Assembly: GCF_049803835.1 (NCBI RefSeq)
Contig: NZ_JBNAGK010000010.1
Location: 62,001-126,000, forward strand
Direction: 5' to 3'
From: Pacificoceanicola sp049803835
GTDB lineage: Bacteria; Pseudomonadota; Alphaproteobacteria; Rhodobacterales; Rhodobacteraceae
DNA length: 64,000 nucleotides
Shown here: positions 37,411 through 46,798 of the stretch, piece by piece
How positions within the stretch are numbered: the first letter of the stretch is position 1
Layout: every line of letters begins with the position of its first letter
Notes under the pieces: generated by a model
What the model was told of the DNA's origin: nothing
The model's database searches: none
Seen by the model: only the letters and a program-made list of their open reading frames with translations
Position numbers and translations under genes: made by a program

Positions 37411-38394
37411 TCAGTCTCCGTCAGCCGAATTGAAACCGGCGGTGAGGTTCAGCGCCGCGCCGATCTCGCCTTCGACGGCCTCCCGGACGAAGCCGATGGA
37501 CTGTCCCAGAACCTCGACCTTGAGCCGGCCCATCGGATCGTCGACGCTGGCGAAGACCGGGTCCTCCAGCTCGGCGGCCTGCTGCAAGGCGGTGTCGAAG
37601 GCGGCTTCGACCTTCGGGATCGGCCGGTCCGAGAGGGCGCGGGCGAGATCGCGCAGGGCTTCCAGAGACAGGACGACGTTGCGCAGGGAGCGTCCGGAGC
37701 GGCGTGCCTCGGCGCGGGCGGGACGGGGGCGGTCAAAGGTGCCGAGCGGGCGTCCGATGCGGCTGTCCTCGTCGAACTCGAGACCGGAGAGCAGCGCGGT
37801 GTAGAGACGTTGTGCCGCCTCGGCCTTGTCCAGATACTCGGTGTTCCCGGGCTCCCCGGCGGTCCGCAGCACCTTGGCGTAGTCTTGCCATTCCGCGTTC
37901 ATCTCCCCGGCCACACGGGCAAGATCGCCGCTGATCGCCTGCACCAGGGCGCATGAATAATCGCCCCGGCCATATCCGGCGAGTTCGGGATCGTAGAGCA
38001 GCCGCTCCAGCGCAAAAAGGCCGCGCACGGCGATGGAGACCTCCGCAAACTCCTCGGGAGAGGCGACAGCTGCATTCTCGCTCTTCACCATCTTTTCGAC
38101 GGTGGAATCCACCATGCCGCGCTTGTCCGGCCAGAAGCCGATGGTCAGGGCGCGCCCGTCCTGTTCCAGGGGGCCGAGTTGCAGATGGGAAATCCCCATC
38201 CATGCATCGAAGGCATTGTTGTACGACGGTTTCAGCGCCTCGGCGGTGCAATCCTGCGCGGAGGCCTCGGACAGGTCGGTACTGGCCTCCGCAAAGGTGG
38301 AGAACCGGGGCAGGATATGGTCGACGACGACACTGTTCACATCGGCGAAGGCCGCCGTGGCGGCGAGGAGCGGAACGAGGGCTAGGCTGCGCAT
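37411..38394 (-). CDS. Imelysin-family periplasmic protein
   Basis: The 327-residue product has a signal peptide (MRSLALVPLLAATAAFA) and an all-helical imelysin/peptidase-M75-like body, with AFDAWMGISHLQLGPLE and an ALERLLYD segment in place of the GxHxxE region. It lies between the di-haem oxidoreductase gene (1-base gap) and the DUF1513 gene. Imelysin proteins in such units are proposed to bind iron or haem compounds in the periplasm; proteolytic activity is doubtful. Confidence 0.85.
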   Translation of the reverse strand: MRSLALVPLLAATAAFADVNSVVVDHILPRFSTFAEASTDLSEASAQDCTAEALKPSYNNAFDAWMGISHLQLGPLEQDGRALTIGFWPDKRGMVDSTVEKMVKSENAAVASPEEFAEVSIAVRGLFALERLLYDPELAGYGRGDYSCALVQAISGDLARVAGEMNAEWQDYAKVLRTAGEPGNTEYLDKAEAAQRLYTALLSGLEFDEDSRIGRPLGTFDRPRPARAEARRSGRSLRNVVLSLEALRDLARALSDRPIPKVEAAFDTALQQAAELEDPVFASVDDPMGRLKVEVLGQSIGFVREAVEGEIGAALNLTAGFNSADGD

Positions 38395-38395
38395 G

Positions 38396-39925
38396 TCAAA
38401 GGCTCTCCAGGTAGGTGATCAGCGCCGCACGGTCCGCAGGGGGCATCTCCACGACACGGGTTCTGGCGGGCTCTGCCTCGCCGCCGTGCCAGAGGACGGC
38501 CTCCAGCAGCGAACGCGCGCGCCCGTCATGCAGGAAGTAACTGTGCCCGCTGACCGCCTGCGTCAAGCCAATACCCCACAGCGGCGGCGTGCGCCATTCC
38601 CGTCCGCTGGCGCGGCCTTCGGGGCGGTGATCGGCGAGACCTTCTCCCATGTCGTGCAGAAGAAGGTCGGTGTAGGGCCAGATCAACTGGTAGCTCTGTG
38701 CGGTGTCCCGGCTCAGGCGGTGGGTGACGAACTTCGGCACGTGGCAGGCCGGGCATCCGGTCTCGTAAAAGACCTGCTTGCCCCGCAGAACCTCCGGGTC
38801 GCCGACAGCGCGGCGGGCGGGCACGGCGAGGTTGCGGCTGTAGAAGGTGATCAGGTCAAGGCCAGCGGCGTCGATCTCGTGGTGCCGCGCGTCCCCGTCG
38901 CCGTGCGGCGCGTTCCGGCAGGCGGTCTGCCGGGGCGTGCAATCGCCCGCGGGGTCGGGATGCAGCGGGCTCGAAATGCCGATGTCGGTCGAGAGCGCCT
39001 GCGCCGCCTGGGCGCGGACTGTCGGCATTCCGGCCTTCAGGCCGAAACGGCCAAGCATCGGTGCGTCGTACTCCTGTGACCAGACGATCTGCGCCCGGCC
39101 GGAAATGCCGTCGCCATCCCTGTCGTCCGGGTCCTCGTGCGCGAGAATGTCCTGCGCCGGAATGGCTTCGAGCAGGCCGAGGCCGATCATCTGCGGGGCA
39201 ACGCGGGGGCTGATAACCAGCCCGTCCGATACAACGCCGTCGATATGGTAGGTCGGTCTGCGCAGGCTGACGGTCTCGCCGCCGGACAGGATCACGGGAC
39301 TCTCCTCGTAAGTGACGTCCCAGCGTGCTTCGATGTCCATCCCCGGCAGCGCCCTGTCCTGAAGCTGCGATCCTAGCGAGGGGTCGGGGCGCGTGCGCGG
39401 GGCGGAGCCGTCGAGCGCGGCAAGATAGGCTTCGATCTCCGCAAGCGCGGCGTCACCCGGCGCGGGAACCGAGAGTTTGAGCACCATGGACACCCGGTCG
39501 GTGTCGCCCGGTTCGGGCGGGTGGCCGCGCCCGTCATGCAGGTGGCACTGTTGGCAGGCGCGGGCATTGAACAACGGGCCCAGGCCGTCGCTGGCCTTGG
39601 TCGAGGCCGGTGCGGGGACCCAGTGTTTGCGGAACAACCCGTTGCCCACCGCGAAGTCGAGCGTCTCCTCGGAAGAGAGGGTCGCGGAGGGTTGGGAGAA
39701 GGCCTGTCCGCCGCGCCAGTCCGTCACGGTTGCCGCGCCCGCCGAATTGGCCTCGAATGCCTCCGGTGCGCTGAAATCGTCGGTTGGCGGGATGACGGCG
39801 GCGATCCGGTCGGCCTCTTCGGCGGTGCGCGGAACCAGATCGAGGTGGCGATCCGACAGGTCGGGCGAAGCCGCGGCAGCCGTTGTGGTCGCGATCAGGA
39901 CGGACAGGGTAAGGGCGTGGCGCAT
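38396..39925 (-). CDS. Di-haem oxidoreductase (DHOR / DUF1111) family protein
   Basis: The 509-residue exported protein has two c-type haem motifs, CQQCH (124-128) and CPACH near residue 410, with conserved GLGPLFNARAC and RDTAQSYQLIWPYTDLLLHDMG surroundings. These fit the DHOR family (sometimes called thiol oxidoreductase). It needs cytochrome c maturation in the periplasm. In this cassette it probably changes the redox state of iron or a ligand for the neighbouring imelysin proteins. It follows the IrpA-like gene by 42 bases. Confidence 0.9.
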   Translation of the reverse strand: MRHALTLSVLIATTTAAAASPDLSDRHLDLVPRTAEEADRIAAVIPPTDDFSAPEAFEANSAGAATVTDWRGGQAFSQPSATLSSEETLDFAVGNGLFRKHWVPAPASTKASDGLGPLFNARACQQCHLHDGRGHPPEPGDTDRVSMVLKLSVPAPGDAALAEIEAYLAALDGSAPRTRPDPSLGSQLQDRALPGMDIEARWDVTYEESPVILSGGETVSLRRPTYHIDGVVSDGLVISPRVAPQMIGLGLLEAIPAQDILAHEDPDDRDGDGISGRAQIVWSQEYDAPMLGRFGLKAGMPTVRAQAAQALSTDIGISSPLHPDPAGDCTPRQTACRNAPHGDGDARHHEIDAAGLDLITFYSRNLAVPARRAVGDPEVLRGKQVFYETGCPACHVPKFVTHRLSRDTAQSYQLIWPYTDLLLHDMGEGLADHRPEGRASGREWRTPPLWGIGLTQAVSGHSYFLHDGRARSLLEAVLWHGGEAEPARTRVVEMPPADRAALITYLESL

Positions 39926-39967
39926 GAGGCAACGGGGCAGCCCACTCGGGCTGCCCCCGGGACAGGC

Positions 39968-41224
39968 TTACTGGAACACGGCGTTCGGATTGTCGAGGCT
40001 GTCCGACCCTTCGAACCCGATCTGGTCGAGACCGAGCGCGGCGACGGCACGTTCGATGGAGCGGGTCTGGGTCACGAGGGCATCCACTGCGCCCATGATC
40101 AGCGCCTCGCCACCTTCGTTGCCCATCGCGAGCATCTGGTCATAGGAGAAACCGGCCTCGGCGGCGGCCTTGATCTGGCCGAGCTTCGCCATGGTCGCGT
40201 TCAGGTTCGCCTGCAGCTCCGCGTCAACCGCCGGATCGCTGGCGGCGACGAGCGAGGACAGGCTCTCGCCCGAGACGATGGTGCCATCCGCGCGGATGTA
40301 GGAGCCGAAATAGACGTTCCGGATACCCATGCCGTCATAGAAATGGCTGTTGTGCGTGTTGTCGGAGAAGCAGTCGTGCTCTTCCTCCGGATCGTTCAGC
40401 AGCACGCCCAGCTTGATGCGCTCACCGCCGAGTTCGCCGTAGGAGAGCGAGCCCATGCCGGTCAGGATCGCCTGGATGCCGGCATTCTCGTCCGCCATCA
40501 ACGCGGCGCGGGCAGCGCCGTCTTCGGTCCATTGTGCCGTCATGTATTCGAGGTCGGAAATCAGCAGGTCCGTCGCGGCGACGAGGTAGGCGCCGCGCCG
40601 GTCACAGTTGCCATGGGTGCAGGCATCGCCCTGCGCGTAGTCGGTCCAGGGGCGATTGCCGGCGCCATGCTCGGTGCCGTTCAGATCCTGCCCCCAGAGC
40701 AGGAATTCGATGGCGTGATAGCCGGAGGCGACGTTGGTTTCGACTTCGTCCGCTTCCTGCAGGGTTCCGGAGATCAGCTCCGGCGTGATCTCGGTGGCGT
40801 CGATCTGTTCGCCTGCGAGGGTGAATGTCGGGTTGGCGATCACGTTCAGTGCGGCGTATTCGTTCTCGTCCGTCGGGCCTTCGTAGTCGTCCGAAACATA
40901 GTCGATCAGACCTTCGTCCAGCGGCCAGGCGTTCACCTTGCCTTCCCACTCGTCCACGATCGGGCTGCCGAACCGGAACGCTTCGGATTGCTGGTAAGGC
41001 ACGCGGGCCTGGAGCCAGGCGGTGCGGGCGGCGGCCAGCGTCGCGTCGGACGGATCGGCCAGAAGCGCGTCGATCGCGGTGCGCAGGTCCCGCGCCTTCA
41101 GCAGGCTGTCCTCGTAGGTTGCGTGACCGATATTGGCGTAGTTGGTCAGGATCTCGGCCTTGCCGGCGAGGGCCGGGGCCGCCATGCCGAGCAGAAATAT
41201 CGATGCAAGAAGGGTGCGTGTCAT
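39968..41224 (-). CDS. Imelysin-family iron-regulated protein (IrpA/ICMP-like)
   Basis: The 418-residue product has a signal peptide ending APALA-G and a two-bundle imelysin fold. The GxHxxE signature is present as SGYHAIEFLLWGQDLNG, and there are Cys residues in QGDACTHGNCDRRGAYL, likely structural. It is the first gene of the iron-type cassette. AT-rich sequence with TGACA and TGTCA elements lies upstream. In related bacteria these proteins are induced by iron limitation; direct iron binding here is inferred. Confidence 0.9.
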   Translation of the reverse strand: MTRTLLASIFLLGMAAPALAGKAEILTNYANIGHATYEDSLLKARDLRTAIDALLADPSDATLAAARTAWLQARVPYQQSEAFRFGSPIVDEWEGKVNAWPLDEGLIDYVSDDYEGPTDENEYAALNVIANPTFTLAGEQIDATEITPELISGTLQEADEVETNVASGYHAIEFLLWGQDLNGTEHGAGNRPWTDYAQGDACTHGNCDRRGAYLVAATDLLISDLEYMTAQWTEDGAARAALMADENAGIQAILTGMGSLSYGELGGERIKLGVLLNDPEEEHDCFSDNTHNSHFYDGMGIRNVYFGSYIRADGTIVSGESLSSLVAASDPAVDAELQANLNATMAKLGQIKAAAEAGFSYDQMLAMGNEGGEALIMGAVDALVTQTRSIERAVAALGLDQIGFEGSDSLDNPNAVFQ

Positions 41225-41283
41225 GTCGTCCTGTCCTTTGTTCCGCCGCCCGTGCCTTCAGGATAGCCGGGTGCGGCGTGTGA

Positions 41284-41345
41284 ATCGCGTCAAATATTAA
41301 CTGACAAAAATACTCGGAAGTGTCAATTCCGATAAAATAAGTCGC
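41284..41345. promoter_or_regulatory. AT-rich candidate control region of the iron cassette
   Basis: The stretch between the divergent IrpA-like and LOG-family genes is AT-rich against a GC-rich background. It holds TCAAATATTAACTGA and an inverted TGACA / TGTCA pair separated by about 14 bases. An iron regulator (RirA, Irr or Fur) site is plausible but I cannot match a consensus with certainty. Confidence 0.35.
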
Positions 41346-41487
41346 CTATAAACCACCCGGAACCGACACGCGGATGGGCGCAGGATGCGCGGCGCAGACG
41401 GTTTGGCGGACAGAGGCATCGCTATCGCTGGCGCTCCTGAGGCGGAGGCGATACGTCTGGGTTGAGGACCAACGAGGAAAGCCTTTG

Positions 41488-42330
41488 ATGACCCAGGACC
41501 GCCGTAGCCCGTTTCGGGATGCCCATCTCGATATGGACACCGCAGAACATGTGCCCGTCACACCGCAGACGCAATCGCCGAGCTATCGTCTCGCCTTTGC
41601 CGACGAGGAATTTCTGTGTCGCGACGAACTGCGCCCGGTGCGGTTGCAACTGGAGCTCCTGAAGTTCGACATGCTGCTGGATCAGCACCAGATCGACCAG
41701 ACCATCGTGCTGTTTGGCGGGGCCCGCATTCCCTCCCCGGCGGAGAAGGACAAGGCCCGGACGAAGACCCTCGCCGACCTGTCGCATTTCTATGACGAGG
41801 CCCGCACCTTCGCGCAGATCATGACGCGCAAGTCGAAGGCCACCGGAAACCGCGACTACGTGGTCTGCACCGGCGGCGGGCCGGGTGTCATGGAAGCGGG
41901 CAACCGGGGGGCGGAAGACGAGGGCGGCGTGTCCATCGGTCTCAACATCGTGCTGCCACATGAGCAGGCACCGAACCCCTATGTGACGCCGGACCTTGCC
42001 TTCAACTTCCACTACTTCGCGATCCGCAAGATGCACTTCCTGATGCGCGCACGCGCCATCTGCGTCTTCCCCGGCGGCTTCGGCACGCTGGACGAGATGT
42101 TCGAGGCGCTGACCCTGATCCAGACCGGGCGCATGAAACGGGTGCCGTTCCTGCTGTTCGGGCGAACGTTCTGGGAGACGATCATCAACTGGGAGGCCCT
42201 CGCCGAAGCGGGCACGATCAGCGAGAAGGACCTGGAACTGTTCCGCTTTGTCGAGACGGCGCAGGAAGCGGCGGAGCTGATCGAGAACTGGGAAGTGGAG
42301 CCGGCGCGGAGCGACATCCCCGGACGGTAA
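41488..42330 (+). CDS. LOG-family protein (putative cytokinin riboside 5'-monophosphate phosphoribohydrolase)
   Basis: The 280-residue product has the LOG/lysine-decarboxylase-like signatures GGGPGVMEAGNRGA and PGGFGTLDEMFE, plus an early VLFGGARIPSP strand-loop. Such proteins cleave nucleoside monophosphates to base and ribose phosphate. An N-terminal extension of about 75 residues precedes the Rossmann-like core, as in the larger type of LOG protein. GAGGAA upstream supports ATG 41488. A strong terminator follows. Confidence 0.88.
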   Translation: MTQDRRSPFRDAHLDMDTAEHVPVTPQTQSPSYRLAFADEEFLCRDELRPVRLQLELLKFDMLLDQHQIDQTIVLFGGARIPSPAEKDKARTKTLADLSHFYDEARTFAQIMTRKSKATGNRDYVVCTGGGPGVMEAGNRGAEDEGGVSIGLNIVLPHEQAPNPYVTPDLAFNFHYFAIRKMHFLMRARAICVFPGGFGTLDEMFEALTLIQTGRMKRVPFLLFGRTFWETIINWEALAEAGTISEKDLELFRFVETAQEAAELIENWEVEPARSDIPGR

Positions 42331-42353
42331 ACAGCCGCCCTCTGAAACGGAAA

Positions 42354-42383
42354 AACGCGCAGCGGGGCCGCTGCGCGTTTTTT
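42354..42383 (+). terminator. Bidirectional rho-independent terminator
   Basis: A perfect 10-base stem (ACGCGCAGCG / CGCTGCGCGT) with a GGGC loop is flanked by five As and six Ts. It lies between the convergent LOG-family and nucleotide-sugar dehydratase genes and can serve both. Confidence 0.85.
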
Positions 42384-42405
42384 CTTGTCCGGTGGTCGGG
42401 GCCCG

Positions 42406-44274
42406 TCAGGTGCTTTGCGCGGCCTCGGCCATCTCGCCCTGTTCGACCCAGCGGGCGATGACACCCCGGGCCAGCGCCTCGTCGCGGTTCTCCACCGCCT
42501 GCCGCAGATCCTTGAGCGCGGTGGCGATCTCGAATTCCGACAAGTAGCCTTCCTGCGCCCGCAGGATCTTCGCGTGCGGGGTGGTCAGCATGTCCGGGGA
42601 AATCAGCAACTCTTCATGCAGCTTCTCGCCGGGGCGCAGGCCGGTCACCTTGATCTCGATGTCGCCCTGCGGGTTCTCGCCGTCCTTCACGGTGAAACCG
42701 GCACCTTCGATCATCTGGCGGGCCAGCTTCTTGATCGGCACCGGATCACCCATGTCGAGCACGAAGACATCGCCGCCCCGGGCAAAGGACCCGGCCAGCA
42801 AAACGAGGCGGGCGGCTTCGGAAATGGTCATGAAATACCGGGTGACTTCGCCGTGAGTCAGCGTCACCGGCCCGCCACGGGCGATCTGCTCCTCGAAGAG
42901 CGGGATCACCGAGCCGGAGGAGCCGAGCACGTTGCCGAAGCGGACCATGGAAAAGCGGGTTCCGGTGCTGCGGGTGGCAAGGTCCTGGATCAGCAACTCG
43001 GCAAGCCGCTTGGAGGCCCCCATGACGTTGGTCGGGCGCACGGCCTTGTCGGAGGAGACGAGGATGAAACGGTCGACACCGCAATCGCGGGCGGCATCGG
43101 CGATCACCTTTGTCCCGAGCACGTTGTTGTTGAGACCGGCCAGCGGGTTCATCTCGACCAGCGGCAGGTGCTTGTAGGCGGCGGCATGCAGGACCACGTC
43201 GACCTTGTGCTCGATCATCACGTCACGCATCAACTGGTCGTTGAGGACGGAGCCGAGCACCGGCACGATGGACATGCCCGCGCTGATGTCGCGCAGTTCC
43301 TTGTCGATGTTGTACAACGCCAGTTCCGAATGCTCGATCAGCACGATGCAGGACGGCTTGCAAGCGATCAGCTGGCGGCACAGTTCGGAGCCGATGGAGC
43401 CGCCCGCGCCGGAGACGAGGATGCGGCGGCCGGTATAGGCGTGGCTGACGCCCGGCAGTTCGTTTTCGAGCCGGTTGCGGCCGAGAAGATCGTCCAGAGA
43501 CACCGGCGAGACCCGGGATTCGAGTTCGCCCTTGCCGACCAGCTCGGCAAAGGACGGCAGCGCGTGCACCTCGCAGCCGTAGCTGCGGACCTTGTGCGCG
43601 ATTCTCGCCAGCTGCGGTGCGCGCATGGAGGGCATGGCGAGGACGACGCGGTCGATGTCCTTCTCTACGATCAGGTCCTTGATCCGTGCCGGGGCATAGA
43701 CGCGCAGGCCGGAAATCGTCGAGCTTTGCAGCGTCGGGTTGTCGTCGATGAAGGCGACGGCCTGGATCACGTTGTCCTGGCGCAGGGCGGCGACGAGTTG
43801 CTGGCCAGTCTGGCCTGCGCCGTAGATCAGCACCCGCATCCGCGTCTTGCCGCGGCGATAGATCTCCAGCGTGACCTGCAGCAGCGCCACGCGCCAAGTG
43901 GCGGCCATGACCAGAAGGAGCAGCGAGAAGATCAGGAAGACGCCGACCGGCAGCGTACCGCCGAGCGCCGAGTCGAGCACGACCCCGGCAATCGCGAGCA
44001 TCCCGGCATAGCCGCCGGTGCGGATGATACCGCGAGTCTCGTAAGCGGCCAGCTTGATCGCAGGCAACCCGAGCCACCAGGAAATGCCGATTCCCGCGCC
44101 GATCATGCCGAGCATGAGGGTCGACTGTTCGGATATCGTGGCAAGATCGGCGTGGACCGACGCTTCGAGGGCTATGGCGAGGCAAAAGGCGATCGGAATG
44201 AAAATTGCGTCGATCAGCGTAAAGACAATCTGCTTTTGCTGACGGGAAAGGGCCGTGACAAGTTCGTAAAACAT
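42406..44274 (-). CDS. WbpM/FlaA1-type membrane nucleotide-sugar 4,6-dehydratase
   Basis: The 622-residue product has four N-terminal membrane helices, a first CoA/NAD-binding-like domain (LIYGAGQTGQQL) and a C-terminal short-chain dehydrogenase domain with VSGAGGSIGSELC, HAAAYKHLPLVEMNP and the SSDKA plus NVMGASKR (M-x-x-x-K) active site typical of WbpM, PglF and CapD. It should make UDP-4-keto-6-deoxy sugars for a surface polysaccharide. It stands alone, 8.5 kb from the alginate-type operon on the other strand. Confidence 0.93.
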   Translation of the reverse strand: MFYELVTALSRQQKQIVFTLIDAIFIPIAFCLAIALEASVHADLATISEQSTLMLGMIGAGIGISWWLGLPAIKLAAYETRGIIRTGGYAGMLAIAGVVLDSALGGTLPVGVFLIFSLLLLVMAATWRVALLQVTLEIYRRGKTRMRVLIYGAGQTGQQLVAALRQDNVIQAVAFIDDNPTLQSSTISGLRVYAPARIKDLIVEKDIDRVVLAMPSMRAPQLARIAHKVRSYGCEVHALPSFAELVGKGELESRVSPVSLDDLLGRNRLENELPGVSHAYTGRRILVSGAGGSIGSELCRQLIACKPSCIVLIEHSELALYNIDKELRDISAGMSIVPVLGSVLNDQLMRDVMIEHKVDVVLHAAAYKHLPLVEMNPLAGLNNNVLGTKVIADAARDCGVDRFILVSSDKAVRPTNVMGASKRLAELLIQDLATRSTGTRFSMVRFGNVLGSSGSVIPLFEEQIARGGPVTLTHGEVTRYFMTISEAARLVLLAGSFARGGDVFVLDMGDPVPIKKLARQMIEGAGFTVKDGENPQGDIEIKVTGLRPGEKLHEELLISPDMLTTPHAKILRAQEGYLSEFEIATALKDLRQAVENRDEALARGVIARWVEQGEMAEAAQST

Positions 44275-44677
44275 GCGTCTTTTAGTCCCCTGCGGTAGCC
44301 GCTCTCAAGGCGACTTGCCACACTCTTTATCGTTGTACGGCCCTGCAAACTGCCCGTTGCACCACCCGTTAAGGGAGTAGCCGCTTCTTTCAGACCTATC
44401 TAGAGGGATGCCTATTTATGACGCAAGCACTCAATTTCTGCACATGCACATTCAAGCGGATTTCCACCGGAAATGTGCAAACATGCATCGAAATCGCGCG
44501 TCTGACCGGTTTTGCGTGTCGAATTTATGACACTTCCCGAAAGTTGCCGTGACTTCCGCAGGATGGTTGGCCCGGCGCAAACTCGCTCTTTCACACGGGA
44601 GCACTACACTGTATGCAGCGCGCCAGCCGGACGGCCGGACGGGCCGGATCGGAGACAGGAACCTGAAGGAGGGCCAA
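44275..44677. other. 400-base intergenic region between divergent genes
   Basis: This region holds the 5' ends of the dehydratase gene and asd. It is AT-richer around 44400-44530 and contains a rough inverted repeat of TGCACATT and AATGTGCA. A 44-codon frame at 44418-44552 has a weak ribosome site and no recognisable features, so it is not called. Confidence 0.4.
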
Positions 44678-45700
44678 ATGGGCTATAGGGTCGTCGTCGC
44701 GGGCGCCACGGGCAACGTGGGCCGCGAAATGCTGAACATCCTCGCCGAGCGCGAGTTCCCGGTTGATGAGATCGCTGCGCTGGCATCGCGCAAATCTCTC
44801 GGCACCGAGGTGAGCTTCGGCGACAAGACCCTCAAGACCCAGGACCTCGCAACCTTCGACTTCACCGGCTGGGACATCGCGCTCTTCGCCGTGGGCTCCG
44901 GCCCGACGAAGGAATACGCGCCCAAGGCTGCGAGCCAGGGCTGCGTCGTGATCGACAACTCTTCGCTCTACCGCTACGACCCGGACGTTCCGCTGATCGT
45001 GCCGGAAGTGAACGCGGACGCGATCATGGGCTATACCAAGAAGAACATCATCGCCAATCCGAACTGCTCGACCGCACAGATGGTCGTGGCACTCAAGCCG
45101 CTGCACGACCGTGCGAAGATCAAGCGCGTGGTCGTCTCGACCTACCAGTCGGTCTCCGGTTCCGGCAAGGAGGGCATGGACGAGCTGTGGGAGCAGACCA
45201 AGGCCGTCTACAACCCGGTGAAGGACGTGCCGCCGTCGAAGTTTACCAAGGAAATCGCCTTCAACGTCATTCCGCACATCGACGTCTTCCTTGATGACGG
45301 CTCCACCAAGGAAGAGTGGAAGATGGTCGCGGAAACGAAAAAGATCGTCGATCCCAAGATCAAGGTCACGGCGACCTGTGTGCGGGTGCCGGTATTCGTC
45401 GGGCACTCCGAAGCCATCAACATCGAGACCGAGGATTTCCTCGATGAGGACGAGGCGCGCGACATCCTGCGCGAGGCGCCGGGCATCGTGGTGATCGACA
45501 AGCGCGAGGACGGCGGCTACGTAACGCCGAAGGAATGCGTCGGCGATTTCGCCACCTTCATCAGCCGTATCCGTCAGGATTCGACCATCGAAAACGGCCT
45601 GAACCTGTGGTGTGTGTCCGACAACCTGCGCAAGGGCGCGGCGCTGAACGCGGTGCAGATCGCCGAGGTGCTGGGCCAGCGAGCCCTGAAGAAAGGCTGA
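44678..45700 (+). CDS. asd: Aspartate-semialdehyde dehydrogenase
   Basis: The 340-residue product has the NADP-binding GATGNVG (9-15), the catalytic Cys130 in ANPNCSTAQ and the substrate segments YQSVSGSGKEGM and VPVFVGHSE. It reduces aspartyl phosphate to the semialdehyde, feeding lysine, diaminopimelate, threonine and methionine synthesis. ATG 44678 follows GAAGGAGGG. It is monocistronic, closed by a hairpin terminator. Confidence 0.96.
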   Translation: MGYRVVVAGATGNVGREMLNILAEREFPVDEIAALASRKSLGTEVSFGDKTLKTQDLATFDFTGWDIALFAVGSGPTKEYAPKAASQGCVVIDNSSLYRYDPDVPLIVPEVNADAIMGYTKKNIIANPNCSTAQMVVALKPLHDRAKIKRVVVSTYQSVSGSGKEGMDELWEQTKAVYNPVKDVPPSKFTKEIAFNVIPHIDVFLDDGSTKEEWKMVAETKKIVDPKIKVTATCVRVPVFVGHSEAINIETEDFLDEDEARDILREAPGIVVIDKREDGGYVTPKECVGDFATFISRIRQDSTIENGLNLWCVSDNLRKGAALNAVQIAEVLGQRALKKG

Positions 45701-45724
45701 TATTTTTCGGCGGAAACATGGGAA

Positions 45725-45756
45725 GGACGGTGCGGGTGACCGCATCGTCCTTTATG
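45725..45756 (+). terminator. Terminator of asd
   Basis: An 11-base stem (GGACGGTGCGG / CCGCATCGTCC, one G-U pair) with a GTGA loop is followed by a short T-rich run 24 bases after the asd stop codon. Confidence 0.7.
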
Positions 45757-46155
45757 CATTCCTAAGCCGGTGTATCAAAGTATACCGCGCGTAATGCCTC
45801 TGGCCGCCCCGCTATCCGTCCCTTTGCTGGTGCGGATTTGTCTAAAATGTTATCTTCTCTTCAGCGGCAGAAAGCCGGTGTTCCCCAGGCCAGAATGGCG
45901 GTTTCCAGGTTCTGCAACAGACTGCCTCTCTCTCTCACTCCGGCAGCTCGGAAGCCGGACTAGTCTGCATTCTGGCGCGGTGTGCTCACACTCTCGTCTC
46001 TCCGGAAACGCCGCGCCGGAAATGTGTCATGACCTCGGCCGCATTTGGTCATTGCGAGGTCACAAACACCGCCCACCCTCTCCGATGTGAAGACGCCGCG
46101 GCCCCGGGCAAAACCGGGGACCAACAGACGGCGTCCGGCAGATCAGGAGCAGTTC
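45757..46155. other. Intergenic region without recognised gene
   Basis: No frame here has a family match. There is an AT-richer patch around 45840-45870 that could hold the promoter for the small gene at 46156. Confidence 0.4.
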
Positions 46156-46308
46156 ATGACCGATACCCTTGTCGAAATCATCCGCGCGCGCCGTTTGCGC
46201 GCCCTCTCACACATCAAGGCCGCCCCGCGCCGTACCCGGCCCAGCCGCGTTCCGCTGTTCAAGCGGGAGGCAATGACAGGGCAGGTCGGAACGAAACAGG
46301 CGGCGTGA
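46156..46308 (+). CDS. Small basic protein, 50 residues, unknown function
   Basis: The frame starts at ATG 46156 with AGGAG 6 bases upstream. The product is strongly basic in the middle (RARRLRALSHIKAAPRRTRPSR), which suggests nucleic-acid or membrane contact. No family is recognised. It ends 10 bases before the stop codon of the convergent gene. Confidence 0.45.
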   Translation: MTDTLVEIIRARRLRALSHIKAAPRRTRPSRVPLFKREAMTGQVGTKQAA

Positions 46309-46317
46309 GCGGCTGCG

Positions 46318-46674
46318 TTACTGCTGGGTCATCGGGTTCGCGGAGGGGAACGGCAGCCCGAAACGCCGCCTCAACTCCGCGTAGGGCACACCGAGTTCCG
46401 AGGCACGGCAGATCACCTTGCCGTCCGCGCGGTGGCAGAGCGTGAGCCTCTCGCCCTGGGGCCGCAGCACATATCCCTTGAGCAGCAGACGCCCCTGGAG
46501 TTCCGCCCAGCCGCGTGCAGCGTGGAAGTCCTGGGAAATGCGGTCCCGGACGAGAGCCTGCCGATCCTCGTCGGATTGCGGCTCGGTCCGGGGTCGCCCG
46601 CTTCGCAGGAATACCGCGCCAGATGTGGCGAGGGGGTCATCGGGAACGTGGCTGGGGCGATCGAAGAGTTGCAT
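46318..46674 (-). CDS. Small protein of unknown function, paralogue of the gene at 46799
   Basis: The 118-residue product has a C-terminal domain (about 55-105) with the pattern W-x2-L-x4-L-x3-GY-x-L, then G-x2-L, and SELGVPYAELRRRFG. The divergent neighbour at 46799 shows the same pattern, so the pair derives from a duplication. The ribosome site is weak. The domain resembles, loosely, short modules at the end of some relaxase-type proteins, but no function can be given. Confidence 0.6.
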   Translation of the reverse strand: MQLFDRPSHVPDDPLATSGAVFLRSGRPRTEPQSDEDRQALVRDRISQDFHAARGWAELQGRLLLKGYVLRPQGERLTLCHRADGKVICRASELGVPYAELRRRFGLPFPSANPMTQQ

Positions 46675-46798
46675 GTCCGTAGCTATTCCACAGAGTGGTT
46701 AAGGCACCGTTGCCAGACCGTTCGCAATTGATAGAACTTTGCCGCATTTTCGCCTTTTTCTGCTGTGACGCTGAAATGTGCAGTCAAGGAGACGAGCA

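Noticed and set aside
44418..44552. A 44-codon Cys-containing frame upstream of asd
   Set aside because: The ribosome site is weak, the sequence resembles no protein family and it lies across the promoter region of asd.
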